Positions 44,214-52,507 of a stretch of 64,000 bases of DNA are shown piece by piece. How positions within the stretch are numbered: position 1 is the stretch's first letter; every line of letters begins with the position of its first letter. The stretch covers positions 4,655,001 to 4,719,000 of the forward strand of contig NZ_CP121650.1 of the NCBI RefSeq assembly GCF_029714405.1. The letters run 5' to 3'. A model generated the notes under the pieces. That model made no database searches and was not told the DNA's origin. It saw nothing but the letters and a program-made list of their open reading frames with translations. Source of the stretch: Bradyrhizobium sp. CB82. Its GTDB lineage: Bacteria > Pseudomonadota > Alphaproteobacteria > Rhizobiales > Xanthobacteraceae. The position numbers and the translations under genes are program-made.

Positions 44214-44447
44214 ATGCTTGATGCGTCACTGGAATTGATCCATTTCCCGGCCATTCGCCGTGCGATCGGGTTTGAGTCCAACAAATCGCTTCACAGGGCG
44301 TGCGTCACGTTTGGCATCCCCGTCGTAGTGTTGAACCGCAAGACGAAGGCTTTGCGGAAGTCGGATCTTGCGCTGCTGATTGAACGCGCGACTAGTAGCG
44401 CGGCCCTGGAAGGGCGGATTGCCAATCTGCCGCAGGTCGCTGCCTAA
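44214..44447 (+). CDS. small phage DNA-binding-like protein, paralogue 1
   Basis: A 77-residue protein: MLDASLELIHFPAIRRAIGF, then ESNKSLHRACVTFGIPVVVL and NRKTKALRKSDLALLIERA. It shares the pattern FPxxRxAxGFxxNxxLHxxxxxFGIxxVxLNxxxKxLRxSDxxxLxERA with the gene at 48749. The helix-turn-helix-like spacing suggests a small regulator. The ATG was chosen at the point where similarity to the paralogue begins. Confidence 0.6.
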   Translation: MLDASLELIHFPAIRRAIGFESNKSLHRACVTFGIPVVVLNRKTKALRKSDLALLIERATSSAALEGRIANLPQVAA

Positions 44448-44599
44448 ACGCCAAAAGAAAACGCCCGATCGTTTGCGGCGACCGAGCGTGTATTTCTGAA
44501 TTGGTGTGGCAATCATTTCGTAATGCATGCTTCGAACTTTGTCAATGTGAACGATCAGGTCCAATCGCTGCACCCGCGGCAATAGGAGCCTGATTAAAA

Positions 44600-45088
44600 A
44601 TGCCTAAACAAATTGGATGGTGCTCGCGTCGACAGGGCGCGCCTCATTCTCCGGTCTTTCTAATGGCTGATGGCAGCCGCCGCGCGGGCGAATTCCTGCA
44701 ACGTCCCGAGCGTCCTCATTATCCAACGCTGACACGTGAGTTGCAGAGATTGCCGCTCATGGAGATATGGATTGATGCGGCCCTACACGCCCGCTCCTGG
44801 TCCGATCGAGCCGTCGCATTCGACCAGCACATCCGCGAACTACTCGCCTCCGATAACACGCCCTGCGATTCGATGCGAGCGGCGGCGGGATTGTTAACCG
44901 TTGCCGCCGAACACCTCTGCGAGCGAGAGTTAATCACGCTCGACGCCGCGCAACTCTACCGTCTCACGCTTCACCATCAATGGCGAACCGCCGGGGAAAA
45001 CTTCATTCGGTACCACGGCGTCACGAAGGTGCGCACCTGGCTGAAATTGCACCCGGGCTTCGCTCAGCTCTCGGGGGTGTCGGCATGA
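44600..45088 (+). CDS. hypothetical protein coupled to the primase, 162 aa
   Basis: The ordered part is helical (LPLMEIWIDAALHARSWSDR, AAAGLLTVAAEHLCERELIT, LYRLTLHHQWRTAGENFIRY). Its stop overlaps the primase start by ATGA, so the two are translated together. A replication accessory role is therefore likely. No family is recognised. Confidence 0.65.
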   Translation: MPKQIGWCSRRQGAPHSPVFLMADGSRRAGEFLQRPERPHYPTLTRELQRLPLMEIWIDAALHARSWSDRAVAFDQHIRELLASDNTPCDSMRAAAGLLTVAAEHLCERELITLDAAQLYRLTLHHQWRTAGENFIRYHGVTKVRTWLKLHPGFAQLSGVSA

Positions 45089-47454
45089 GCGAGTTCGAGA
45101 AATTTTTCCCCTTCGCGATCGAGCACGGCTTCGCGCTCTTTCCGGTGAATGCTGGCACCAAACGACCGGCGGGACCTTGGCGGCATAACGGAACCTCGAC
45201 GGACCCGGCACAGTGGCGCGCGTGGATCGATGAGGGCTTTATGCTCGGGGTCAGTGCATGCGCTTCTGGTGTGATCTTGATCGACGTCGACGTTTCCATC
45301 GGGCGCGATGCCGCGTGGCAATGCTTCGTCGATTGGTGCAAGTCGCTCGGCTTTGAGCTCCCGGCGCCATATTGCCACACGCGCTCGGGGGGCTGGCATT
45401 TCGCTTTCCGCGTTCCCGAGGGATTCAATCCGGAGGCAAATCGCGGCCTTATCTCAATTCCGGTGTCTCATTTCCGCTCACTTGGCGAAGGCGAGAAAGA
45501 CGCCGAAGTGATCTCGGTGCGAAATCGCGGCTACTGCATCGCCCCCGGCTCGTCGTTTGATGACCAGCCTTACATCCTTGCCCGGGACGCTTCGGCGCCC
45601 TCCGAATGCCCGGCAGCCATTCTAGATATGCTGCGCTTGCCGGAGGTCGAAGTGACCACGCGCGGGACAGCTGGAGAAAGCGAAGTTGCGGACGTTTCCG
45701 CCCTGGTCGCATTCCTGGACAATCACGGCGAATTCGACACCGAGCCGGAATGGTTCGCGGCTCTCGGCGCGGTCAAGCTGGCCTGTGGTGATACGCCAGA
45801 AGCGCTGGAAGTTGCGCGGCAGATGACGAACGACGAAGCGACGGAAGATGCGCTGATGTCGCGATGGACCCGACTTGCGGCCGTCGACACTCGAGGAAAC
45901 CTTTGCCGCATCGGCTCACTGATCCATCGATACCGGGAAATCACGGGGAAGCATTTTCCGGTGCGCAAATCCACTAAGGTGATGTTTTCTGACGTTGTGA
46001 AGCAGCTGGCGGCATCGCCTTCGATCGTCCCGGGCGTGGCGCCTCCGTTGCCCTACGGCTTGTCTGGCGCGGAATCTGGGAACGGTTCGGTCATGCCGCG
46101 CGGCAGTTCACTCATGGGACCACGTGGCGAGGTCATCCCGATCGACGCCGATGAAAGCCTAGCGCTTGAATTTGCGTCTGAGCACGTCGGCGACCTGCGA
46201 CACTGCGAAGAAATGGGCAAGTGGCTGCGATGGGACGGCACCCGATGGAAGATGGATAAAACGTCGAGCGCTTATTATCTGGTCCGCGAGCACCTTCGCC
46301 GCGTTGGCAGCGGCATGCATTTTCAGGATGCACGCAAGGTGCTGTCCGCAAAAACCGTCGCGGCCGTTGAACGCATGGCCAAGACGGATCCGCGCATTGC
46401 CACCGAAGCTGCCGTGTGGGACGCCGATGCGTGGTTGCTCAACACCCCCGGTGGTGTTGTCGATTTGCGCACATGCGTCATTCGCGAAGCGCGGTCGGGC
46501 GACCACATGACCAAGATTACCGCCGTTGCGCCCGGCGGCGATTGCCCGACATGGAAAGCGTTCCTGCACAAATCTCTCGGCGGCGACGCCGAACTAATCG
46601 CCTTCGTTCAACGCATGCTTGGCTATTCGTTGACCGGTGTCACGCGCGAACACGCCTTGTTCTTCCTCTACGGGCCGGGCGGCAATGGAAAGGGCGTGCT
46701 GCTCAACACGATATCCGCCATTCTCGGCGACTATTCTAAAACCGCGCCGATGGAGACGTTCACGGCCAGCGATCACAAGGACCACCCGACCGACCTGGCC
46801 GGATTGCGTGGTGCGCGCTTTGTGATGGCCAGTGAGACAGAGAAGGGCCGGCGATGGGCCGAAGCACGAATAAAAAGCATGACCGGCGGCGACCCGATAT
46901 CGGCACGGTTCATGCGGCAGGACTTCTTCGAATACGTCCCGCAGTTCAAATTGGTCATTGCCGGAAACCACAAACCCGGCTTGCGCTCGGTCGACGAAGC
47001 AATCCGGCGACGCATGAATATGATTCCTTTCACAGTGAAAATCCCACCTTCTGAGCGCGACGCGGCGCTGCCTGAGAAGCTTAAAGCCGAATGGGGCGGC
47101 ATCCTGCAGTGGATGGTGGAAGGCTGCCTGGCGTGGCAGCGGGACGGCCTGCAGCCACCTGCGGCGGTCCGGGCGGCGACGGAGGAATATCTTAGCGGCG
47201 AGGACGCCATGGCTACGTGGCTGGACGAGCGTTGTGAGCGGACAGCGGACGGGAGAACACCGCGGGAGGAGCTGTTTATGTCGTGGTCAAGATGGGCAGA
47301 TACCGCGCGCGAGTACATAGGCACGAAGAAACAGTTCTGCGATGCCATGCGCGCGAAGGAGTTCGAAGAATACAGGACCAACGAAGGCGTTCGTGGTTTC
47401 CGTGGTGTGCGCCTTCGCGGCGTGCCAGTTCCACCCGCTCCGCTGCTCGGATGA
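45085..47454 (+). CDS. prim-pol primase / SF3 helicase replication protein
   Basis: A 789-residue fusion replication protein. The N-terminal bifunctional prim-pol (AEP) domain (about 1-190) has the catalytic acidic pair in ILIDVDV (Asp67, Asp69) and SGGWHFAF with His105. A middle region of a D5-N/primase-C type follows (about 370-500). The SF3 helicase has Walker A GPGGNGKG at 530-537, Walker B-like VMASETEKG and the sensor LVIAGNHKP. It would prime and unwind the element at its own origin, as in P4-like phages and satellites. The end LRGVPVPPAPLLG is copied in a repeat unit at 54927. Confidence 0.93.
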   Translation: MSEFEKFFPFAIEHGFALFPVNAGTKRPAGPWRHNGTSTDPAQWRAWIDEGFMLGVSACASGVILIDVDVSIGRDAAWQCFVDWCKSLGFELPAPYCHTRSGGWHFAFRVPEGFNPEANRGLISIPVSHFRSLGEGEKDAEVISVRNRGYCIAPGSSFDDQPYILARDASAPSECPAAILDMLRLPEVEVTTRGTAGESEVADVSALVAFLDNHGEFDTEPEWFAALGAVKLACGDTPEALEVARQMTNDEATEDALMSRWTRLAAVDTRGNLCRIGSLIHRYREITGKHFPVRKSTKVMFSDVVKQLAASPSIVPGVAPPLPYGLSGAESGNGSVMPRGSSLMGPRGEVIPIDADESLALEFASEHVGDLRHCEEMGKWLRWDGTRWKMDKTSSAYYLVREHLRRVGSGMHFQDARKVLSAKTVAAVERMAKTDPRIATEAAVWDADAWLLNTPGGVVDLRTCVIREARSGDHMTKITAVAPGGDCPTWKAFLHKSLGGDAELIAFVQRMLGYSLTGVTREHALFFLYGPGGNGKGVLLNTISAILGDYSKTAPMETFTASDHKDHPTDLAGLRGARFVMASETEKGRRWAEARIKSMTGGDPISARFMRQDFFEYVPQFKLVIAGNHKPGLRSVDEAIRRRMNMIPFTVKIPPSERDAALPEKLKAEWGGILQWMVEGCLAWQRDGLQPPAAVRAATEEYLSGEDAMATWLDERCERTADGRTPREELFMSWSRWADTAREYIGTKKQFCDAMRAKEFEEYRTNEGVRGFRGVRLRGVPVPPAPLLG

Positions 47455-47543
47455 CCAGCCGAGTGTCACTTGTGTCAAAATCCTACTTATCGACCGTCAC
47501 GCGTATACGTCTGATAAGCAGGATTTTGACACAAGTGACACTC
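47416..47543. repeat. primase-tail plus 83-bp palindrome, copy 1
   Basis: 47461-47543 is a hairpin with 31-base arms (47461-47491 and 47513-47543), 30 of 31 paired, and a 21-base loop GACCGTCACGCGTATACGTCT. The arm begins GAGTGTCACTTGTGTCA. The preceding 45 bp are the last codons of the primase gene. The same 128-bp unit occurs gap-free at 54927-55054 with about 11 differences by eye. Candidate roles: element origin, terminator, or recombination site. Confidence 0.9.
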
Positions 47544-47624
47544 ACCGTGAAATGCGAGTCGAACTTATCCATTTAGAAATTACATCGCGCCGCCCGGACA
47601 GCGGCATAACCTGGAGAACGCACC

Positions 47625-48230
47625 GTGAGTGAGAAACCCAAACCGCCGACAGTGGTGCTTGACGATCCTGAGGACCGCAGAGGCCGCTTGAAGCAGATCG
47701 GCGGGTCTCAAAGCGACCGCTGGAACAATACCCTGGCCAATCAAACGATGAGCGCCCTGTGGATCGCTCATGCCGGCCCTGGTGAGCGTGACGTGCTGTT
47801 CGGCGCGGCTGCCGCTGGGCTCGCCGGCATAGCGCCAAAGGACGAAATCGAGGGCATGCTAGCCGCGCAAATGATCGCCGCCCATGCTGCGGCAATGGAA
47901 TGCTACCGGCGGGCCATGCTGCCCGAACAGCCCGTTCACGGCCGTCAGGACAACCTCAACGCCGCGAATAAACTCCAACGCAGCTTTGCCGTAACGCTCG
48001 ATGCACTGAACAGGCATCGTGGTAAAGGCGCCCAATCGATCACGGTTCGACATGTTACCGTCAATGCCGACCAGGCAATTGTCGGCGACGTGACGCACAA
48101 CGGGGGGCCGGGGGCTCAGACGAAACTAGAAGGACAATCCCATGCAATCACCTATGCACCCGGTCAAACGCTGTGGGGCGAAAACCCGATCGGGCCGGCC
48201 GTGCCAGTCACTGTCGATGCCAAACGGTAG
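47625..48230 (+). CDS. conserved phage-type protein, 201 aa
   Basis: GTG start in CACCGTGAGTGAG. The helical protein contains WNNTLANQTMSALWIAHAGP, EIEGMLAAQMIAAHAAAMEC and NAANKLQRSFAVTLDALNRH. It ends with RHRGKGAQSITVRHVTVNAD, QAIVGDVTHNGG. I recognise the NRHRGKGxQxxxVxHVxVxxGxQAIVGxV ending from many Rhizobiales phage and chromosomal islands, always without known function. The next gene overlaps its 3' end by about 90 bp. Confidence 0.8.
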   Translation: MSEKPKPPTVVLDDPEDRRGRLKQIGGSQSDRWNNTLANQTMSALWIAHAGPGERDVLFGAAAAGLAGIAPKDEIEGMLAAQMIAAHAAAMECYRRAMLPEQPVHGRQDNLNAANKLQRSFAVTLDALNRHRGKGAQSITVRHVTVNADQAIVGDVTHNGGPGAQTKLEGQSHAITYAPGQTLWGENPIGPAVPVTVDAKR

Positions 48231-48384
48231 GTGCAGGATGCACGGCGGTACAAACCCTGGCGCGCCGAAGGGTAACCGCAATGCATGGAAGCACGGCTGC
48301 GCCAGCGCCGAGGCGGTTGCGCTGAGGCGAGAGACTGCGGCGCTATTGAAAATGATGCGAAAGACAGCGCGGGATGTGGTGTGA
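48142..48384 (+). CDS. HGG-motif phage-type protein, 80 aa
   Basis: A small zinc-site-like protein: CGAKTRSGRPCQSLSMPNGR, CRMHGGTNPGAPKGNRNAWK, HG. Cys and His residues (CxxxxxxGxxC...CxxHGG) are characteristic of a family that follows the 201-residue type gene in many Alphaproteobacteria. Both therefore act together, probably on nucleic acid; the specific role is unknown. AAGGAC precedes the ATG by 6 bases. It overlaps the upstream gene out of frame. Confidence 0.82.
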   Translation: MQSPMHPVKRCGAKTRSGRPCQSLSMPNGRCRMHGGTNPGAPKGNRNAWKHGCASAEAVALRRETAALLKMMRKTARDVV

Positions 48385-48748
48385 TCGCCATAGGCCCGCG
48401 CAAGCAGGCGCTCTTCCTTTCTACCTGGAAAATGATCCAGTTACTATCGTAGTTCGCCGCACTTTGCGATTGTTCATCGTTTGTTATCTCGGTTCGTGGC
48501 ATCCTCGCCGCACCGATTGATTTTGTACGCGGGCGTGCACCCGACTCTCGATTATGACGAGCTTCGAAGCGGCGAAATCGATCCAGTGGCCTTATACGCC
48601 GCGCAGAACGACGTAGCGCTCAAACCGCACGAATACCCCGCCTAGCGCGCCCCTCAAACGGGCATCCAAGGCACTTCCCCAAAGACAAGTTTCCGGCAGC
48701 GCGCGAGCTTCAGCCGATCGCGTGCGCCAACACTTAGAGGCAATCGCC
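48385..48748 (+). promoter_or_regulatory. 364-bp region with conserved leader, no gene
   Basis: No coding frame is convincing. The last 80 bp (48670-48748) resemble the leader of the paralogue at 44214. Nothing else is seen. Confidence 0.45.
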
Positions 48749-48946
48749 ATGGCTTCGATCGAGCCGTTAATTCGATTTCCCGTTGTTCGCGCCGCATTGG
48801 GCTTTGCCACGAATGAGCCCTTGCACGCGACGCTACGGCGTTTCGGCATTCGGCCCGTCGAGCTGAATAGCCGCGTGAAAGGGCTTCGCGAGAGCGACTA
48901 TACGCGATTGCTCGAGCGCGCCATGACGCAGAAGGAATGCGCGTAG
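48749..48946 (+). CDS. small phage DNA-binding-like protein, paralogue 2
   Basis: A 65-residue protein: MASIEPLIRFPVVRAALGFA, TNEPLHATLRRFGIRPVELN, SRVKGLRESDYTRLLERAM. It shares about half its positions with the gene at 44214. GAGG lies 9 bases upstream. The next frame overlaps its stop. The two copies flank the replication module. Confidence 0.62.
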   Translation: MASIEPLIRFPVVRAALGFATNEPLHATLRRFGIRPVELNSRVKGLRESDYTRLLERAMTQKECA

Positions 48947-49170
48947 TGGCGTGGCCGGTCGTTACCGTTGCGAGCGGCGGCATTCCGGTCACGGACAATA
49001 CGGCGCTTGGCTGGGGTATTCCGGTTGAGGAAGCGGCAAATGGCCTCGGAACTGCAGTTACGTATGTGACGAGTGGTGGGCTCGCTGTCCTTGGGGGAGT
49101 GAGCACGCTTTGGCGGCTCATTTTCACGCGACCTGAAAACTCGCAATACATCGTCATCTTGGCCTTTTGA
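48937..49170 (+). CDS. hypothetical phage protein, 77 aa
   Basis: Opens MRVVAWPVVTVASGGIPVTD and ends TLWRLIFTRPENSQYIVILA F. It overlaps the previous gene by 10 bp, and the exact start is uncertain (a GTG nearby is possible). The Gly/Val/Thr-rich composition suits a virion surface protein; it opens a second tail-gene block. Confidence 0.55.
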   Translation: MRVVAWPVVTVASGGIPVTDNTALGWGIPVEEAANGLGTAVTYVTSGGLAVLGGVSTLWRLIFTRPENSQYIVILAF

Positions 49171-49181
49171 AAGGATAAAGC

Positions 49182-49538
49182 ATGGTCAACCCCACGACGA
49201 TCGTCGTCAAGGATGGCAACGGCGCGTCTCAAACCGTCAGCACGCTCGACACCCTCATCAACGGCACGACATTGACCGACAAGTCGGGCACGATCACTGC
49301 GGGCGGCAGTGCCCAAACCTTGATGGCGCTAAATGCCTCCAGGCGCGGGTTCTACGTGCAGAACCAGTCGACCGGTGATCTCTGGATTTCGTCACTCGGG
49401 ACTGCTGCGGCCACGCAGCCAAGTCTTTGGCTCCCTCCTGGTGCATTCTACGAACCAGAGGCCGGCGGCGTGCCAACGGCTGCAATTTCAATTTTTGGCG
49501 CGACCACTGGTCAAGCCTTCGCTGCGCGGGAGTGGTAA
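49182..49538 (+). CDS. phage structural protein, 118 aa
   Basis: A beta-rich protein: VVKDGNGASQTVSTLDTLIN, TITAGGSAQTLMALNASRRG, FYVQNQSTGDLWISSLGTAA. The QTLxALNASRRGFYVQNxSxGDLWxS pattern occurs in many phage head-decoration or tail-adjacent small proteins. AAGGAT precedes the ATG. It leads directly into the glycine-rich gene. Confidence 0.72.
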   Translation: MVNPTTIVVKDGNGASQTVSTLDTLINGTTLTDKSGTITAGGSAQTLMALNASRRGFYVQNQSTGDLWISSLGTAAATQPSLWLPPGAFYEPEAGGVPTAAISIFGATTGQAFAAREW

Positions 49539-49541
49539 GTG

Positions 49542-50294
49542 ATGAGCCTTGGATACGGTCCCTATCGCCAGACATCGGCACTCATTACCGCTGCGGGCGT
49601 CTCCACTTGGACGGTCCCTGCCGGTGTCACTGTCGTGTTCGTTGATGCGATCGCTTGCGGCGGCCCTGGTGCCGGCGGCCAAACGACTTCTGGAGCGGGC
49701 GGCGGTGGTGGTGGTTGCGGTGAATACGCTATCAACCATCCGCTCGATGTGACGCCCGGCCAGGTGCTTACGATCACTATTCCCACAACGCCCTCGGGCG
49801 GCGCGATCGGCGCGGCCGGTACGGCCGCGGGTAATCTGACGATCACGGGCGCCAACGTTCCGTTCCCTCCATTGAGCAGTGGTGGTGCTGGCAATCCCGG
49901 TGCCGGTGGTACCGGCGGCACTGGCGGCGCCGGATCATCGGGACAACGGAATACCGGAAATGCGGCGGCTGGAGCCGCGGGCACGGCTGCGAGTTATTAC
50001 GGTAATCGAAACGCCTCCGGCGGCGGTGGTGGCGGCAATACGTCTGGCGCTGCCGGTGCGGGCGGCGTCGGAGGTACGCTCTTCGCTTCCGGCAATGCTG
50101 GCTCTGGCACGGGCGCAGGTCCCGGCGGTGGCGGTGCTTCGAGCTGGTGGGGCAACGGTGGTGCTGGCGGTCGGGGCGATACTCCCACGGCCGGTGCTGC
50201 ACCGACGTCCGGTTATGGCGGTGGAGGGGGTGGCGGCGGCTCGAACAATGTCGGTGGCGCGGGAGGCCCGGCGTTCGCACGCATTCGTTACTGA
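49542..50294 (+). CDS. glycine-rich phage tail protein, 250 aa
   Basis: An intact relative in style of the broken gene at 39307. An N-terminal beta domain (STWTVPAGVTVVFVDAIACG, GPGAGGQTTSGAGGGGGG) is followed by NHPLDVTPGQVLTITIPTTP. A long Gly/Ala/Ser/Asn-rich collagen-free region ends GGGGGGGSNNVGGAGGPAFA. The xxWTVPAGVxxVxVxxxxGGGxGG start is common in receptor-binding tail-tip proteins. Several G-runs make it prone to slippage. Confidence 0.8.
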   Translation: MSLGYGPYRQTSALITAAGVSTWTVPAGVTVVFVDAIACGGPGAGGQTTSGAGGGGGGCGEYAINHPLDVTPGQVLTITIPTTPSGGAIGAAGTAAGNLTITGANVPFPPLSSGGAGNPGAGGTGGTGGAGSSGQRNTGNAAAGAAGTAASYYGNRNASGGGGGGNTSGAAGAGGVGGTLFASGNAGSGTGAGPGGGGASSWWGNGGAGGRGDTPTAGAAPTSGYGGGGGGGGSNNVGGAGGPAFARIRY

Positions 50295-50296
50295 CA

Positions 50297-51304
50297 ATGC
50301 TCAATCTCGCAAATCGGATTGGTCCATCAACGCCAGCGCGGGTTTACGGCAATCCGCACGGGGTCGCGGTCGGCGCAATGCGCTGGAATGGAGTCTATGC
50401 AGAGACGACCGTGCTTACCCAAGAGAACGGATATTTGGGGCCAAACCAATACCACTTCCGAGCACCATGGTGGTCTGTTGCTGGCGACAACACGATCAGC
50501 GTCCAAGGCAACGCCACGACGATGGACGCCGAGATCAATTATGCGGTCGCCGCAAAACTGGGCTACTGGGCGTTCTTTTACTACGGCTCAGCGACTACGG
50601 GAGAATTGAACCGCGCCTTCACCTTGTTCCAGGCGTCGTCGATCAAAAATAAGATCAATTGGTGCTTAGCCTGGGCATCGTTCGGTATCTTCAACACCGA
50701 CGTTGCGACAAACCTTCCATACGTCGTTTCGCTGCTCGCGCAGTCAAATTATCAGACCGTTCTTGGCGGCCGACCACTAGTCTATCTCTACGACGACGGG
50801 AATGGCACGAGTTCGGCGTCGCAAGTCACGACGTTTCGATCGGCCTGCACATCGGCTGGCCTCGGAAATCCCTATATCGTGGTGCTCCACTTTGATCCTA
50901 CGAGCGCGAACGCGATCAAGGTATCAAACGGTCTCGATGCGATCAGCTCCTATTCAATCCAGTTCAACGAGAAAACTTCCTTCGACATGTTGCGCGTTGA
51001 AGTGGAGGCGTGGTGGCGACAGCAGACAGCAGTAGCGGATATGGTGCCGTGCTGCATGTCAGGTTGGCAGACTGCCCCGCGCGGAGGAACGGTCTATTAC
51101 GAATATGCACTAGCGAGCCAGATCACCGAGCACCTTCAAGACGCAATCGATTTCGCTGCGTCTCAGGCTGCCTGTCCGGCCAGGGCGCTGCTTTGCTATG
51201 CATGGAATGAGCATAGCGAGGGCGGCTGGCTGTGCCCGACCTACATTGATGGAGTGTCAGCCGACGCGTCGCGCTTGAATGCTGCGGCCTTGGCGTTGGC
51301 TTAA
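50297..51304 (+). CDS. GH99/WbsX-like tail-associated glycan hydrolase
   Basis: A 335-residue TIM-barrel type protein. Features shared with glycosyl hydrolase 99 / WbsX-like domains are GPNQYHFRAPWW near the start and TTMDAEINYAVAAKLGYWAF, FYY. The barrel end CYAWNEHSEGGWLCPTYIDG has the WNEhxEG signature that holds the expected acid residues. WCLAWA and YLYDDG fit inner strands. Placed directly after tail genes, it may degrade host exopolysaccharide or lipopolysaccharide as a depolymerase. Enzyme activity and substrate are inferred. Confidence 0.72.
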   Translation: MLNLANRIGPSTPARVYGNPHGVAVGAMRWNGVYAETTVLTQENGYLGPNQYHFRAPWWSVAGDNTISVQGNATTMDAEINYAVAAKLGYWAFFYYGSATTGELNRAFTLFQASSIKNKINWCLAWASFGIFNTDVATNLPYVVSLLAQSNYQTVLGGRPLVYLYDDGNGTSSASQVTTFRSACTSAGLGNPYIVVLHFDPTSANAIKVSNGLDAISSYSIQFNEKTSFDMLRVEVEAWWRQQTAVADMVPCCMSGWQTAPRGGTVYYEYALASQITEHLQDAIDFAASQAACPARALLCYAWNEHSEGGWLCPTYIDGVSADASRLNAAALALA

Positions 51305-51690
51305 TCCATTCCTTTCAGGGCTCCAGATTGGGCCCGCGTCCACTCCCTCAGGGGGGAGTGAGACCAGCCTTTCTACCGGCCCTGACCACTCCAGGGGCGA
51401 GCTACGCTGCGGTGTCTTCCACCGAGAAGCTGATTTCGGGTTACGCTGGCGCCGCGCTCAACGTCACGCGGGCAAGTGACGATACAACGGTCGCAATTCC
51501 ATTCTTCGGGAACAGCGTCTCTGCGGCAGCGATTCGCGGCGGCCCGTGGTGCGGCGGCGAGCGTCGGCGTTCATGATCTCATCGATCAGGCCGGGGGTGG
51601 TAATAGCGCAACGCAGGCGGGGCAGCTTCTCGAAACAGTAAGGGTTGGCAGCTCGATCCCGATCATTTGGCCTGGGGTACGCGGCACGTC
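51305..51690 (+). pseudogene. tail lectin/arabinofuranosidase-like gene, frameshifted
   Basis: The first frame reads LTTPGASYAAVSSTEKLISG, YAGAALNVTRASDDTTVAIP and FFGNSVSAAAI. The homology continues one frame away as VGVHDLIDQAGGGNSATQAG. This STxKLxSxYxGxxxxVxRxSDxTxxxIxF...VHDLIDQxGGGNxATQ order is the arabinofuranosidase-B-like domain found in phage tail proteins. The fold is broken near 51545 and truncated after about 110 residues, where sequence antisense to the next gene begins. Confidence 0.6.
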
Positions 51691-51958
51691 GTTTACTGAT
51701 GTGCTTGGATCGCTCTCTATGAGCAGTCGAGATTTCCCACCGAGCGAATTCTTTCTCGGGCTCTACGGACGGTGCAACAATTCCGGATGCTTTATCAAGA
51801 ACTAAATCGATAGCTTTCTTGTCCCACCGGCGTGTGCCGGCGAGTGGTTTTGGCATGATGCCCTCCGCTACCCACTTTGACCAGGTGGCCGGCGTCACGC
51901 CACAGTATGCGGCGGCGTCGGCTCCGGACAAGAGACGCGGGCTGATCGAACTCGTCAT
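51464..51958 (-). CDS. HTH DNA-binding protein (excisionase type)
   Basis: The first 75 residues are clear: MTSSISPRLLSGADAAAYCG, VTPATWSKWVAEGIMPKPLA, GTRRWDKKAIDLVLDKASGI. This is a MerR-like winged helix of the kind seen in excisionases and AlpA. The gene at 53467 is a close paralogue. Beyond residue 80 the translation is arginine-rich and antisense to the frameshifted tail gene, so the true C-terminus may be short. The start overlaps the upstream stop by ATGA. Confidence 0.72.
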   Translation of the reverse strand: MTSSISPRLLSGADAAAYCGVTPATWSKWVAEGIMPKPLAGTRRWDKKAIDLVLDKASGIVAPSVEPEKEFARWEISTAHRERSKHISKRRAAYPRPNDRDRAANPYCFEKLPRLRCAITTPGLIDEIMNADARRRTTGRRESLPQRRCSRRMELRPLYRHLPA

Positions 51959-52194
51959 TTCAATATCCGGTCCAGCGGGTTCGCCACCTTCTCCTCAGAC
52001 AAATCCGAGAATGCTGCATCCAAGCGTAGCCGATCCCAAATCACCCGACCGTCGACGCGCTTCGGGCGCGGCATCCGGCCGTCGGCAACCATTTCGTCAA
52101 ACTTGGTCGCGCCGACACCGATGTAGCGGGCCGCCTCATCCCGCGACATGCCGCGCGGGGCGTAGGAGAACGAGTCATGCTTGCGAGTGGTCAT
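51955..52194 (-). CDS. HTH DNA-binding protein (AlpA/excisionase type), 79 aa
   Basis: MTTRKHDSFSYAPRGMSRDE then AARYIGVGATKFDEMVADGR and MPRPKRVDGRVIWDRLRLDA. This is the helix-turn-helix plus wing pattern (AARYIGVxxTxFxxMVxxGxMPxPxxxxGRxxWDRxxLDAA), very common in Rhizobiales prophages. It is translationally coupled at both ends (ATGA) to its neighbours. It probably regulates element excision or replication; the target is unknown. Confidence 0.85.
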   Translation of the reverse strand: MTTRKHDSFSYAPRGMSRDEAARYIGVGATKFDEMVADGRMPRPKRVDGRVIWDRLRLDAAFSDLSEEKVANPLDRILK

Positions 52195-52493
52195 GGGCAA
52201 TCACTCTCGAGAGCGCCAAGGCTGCTCGGCTGGTCTAGTCGTTCAATAGCGAGATGCACCTTAACCAAACGGCCGCTGATCTCTTTGAGTTCGCGGACGG
52301 CGTCTGCGCTTTCCGGATCGGCAGACGCTTGCCCTGGTCCCGCGTTTCGAACGGCACTGATAATTTCCGCCGCGGCCAACAATACGACGGCGCATGTGAT
52401 CAGCAATTCGAAATAGCGGCCGTCGTACCGGAAGAACGTTGTTCCTGCACCTGCGAAGCAACCGAGACTCAACACGCTCAAGAAAAGTGCCAC
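52191..52493 (-). CDS. small membrane protein, 100 aa
   Basis: GTG start after AGGAGACGCCT. Two hydrophobic segments (ALFLSVLSLGCFAGAGTTFF and LLITCAVVLLAAAEIISAV) are followed by an acidic helical cytoplasmic tail (ADAVRELKEISGRLVKVHLA). It is the first gene of a three-gene minus-strand unit with two HTH genes. No family is recognised; a holin-like or signalling role is only a guess. Confidence 0.6.
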   Translation of the reverse strand: MALFLSVLSLGCFAGAGTTFFRYDGRYFELLITCAVVLLAAAEIISAVRNAGPGQASADPESADAVRELKEISGRLVKVHLAIERLDQPSSLGALESDCP

Positions 52494-52507
52494 AGGCGTC
52501 TCCTATG

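Noticed and set aside
49562..50304. Other proline- or arginine-rich frames over the second glycine-rich gene
   Set aside because: Same artefact of GGC/GGT runs.
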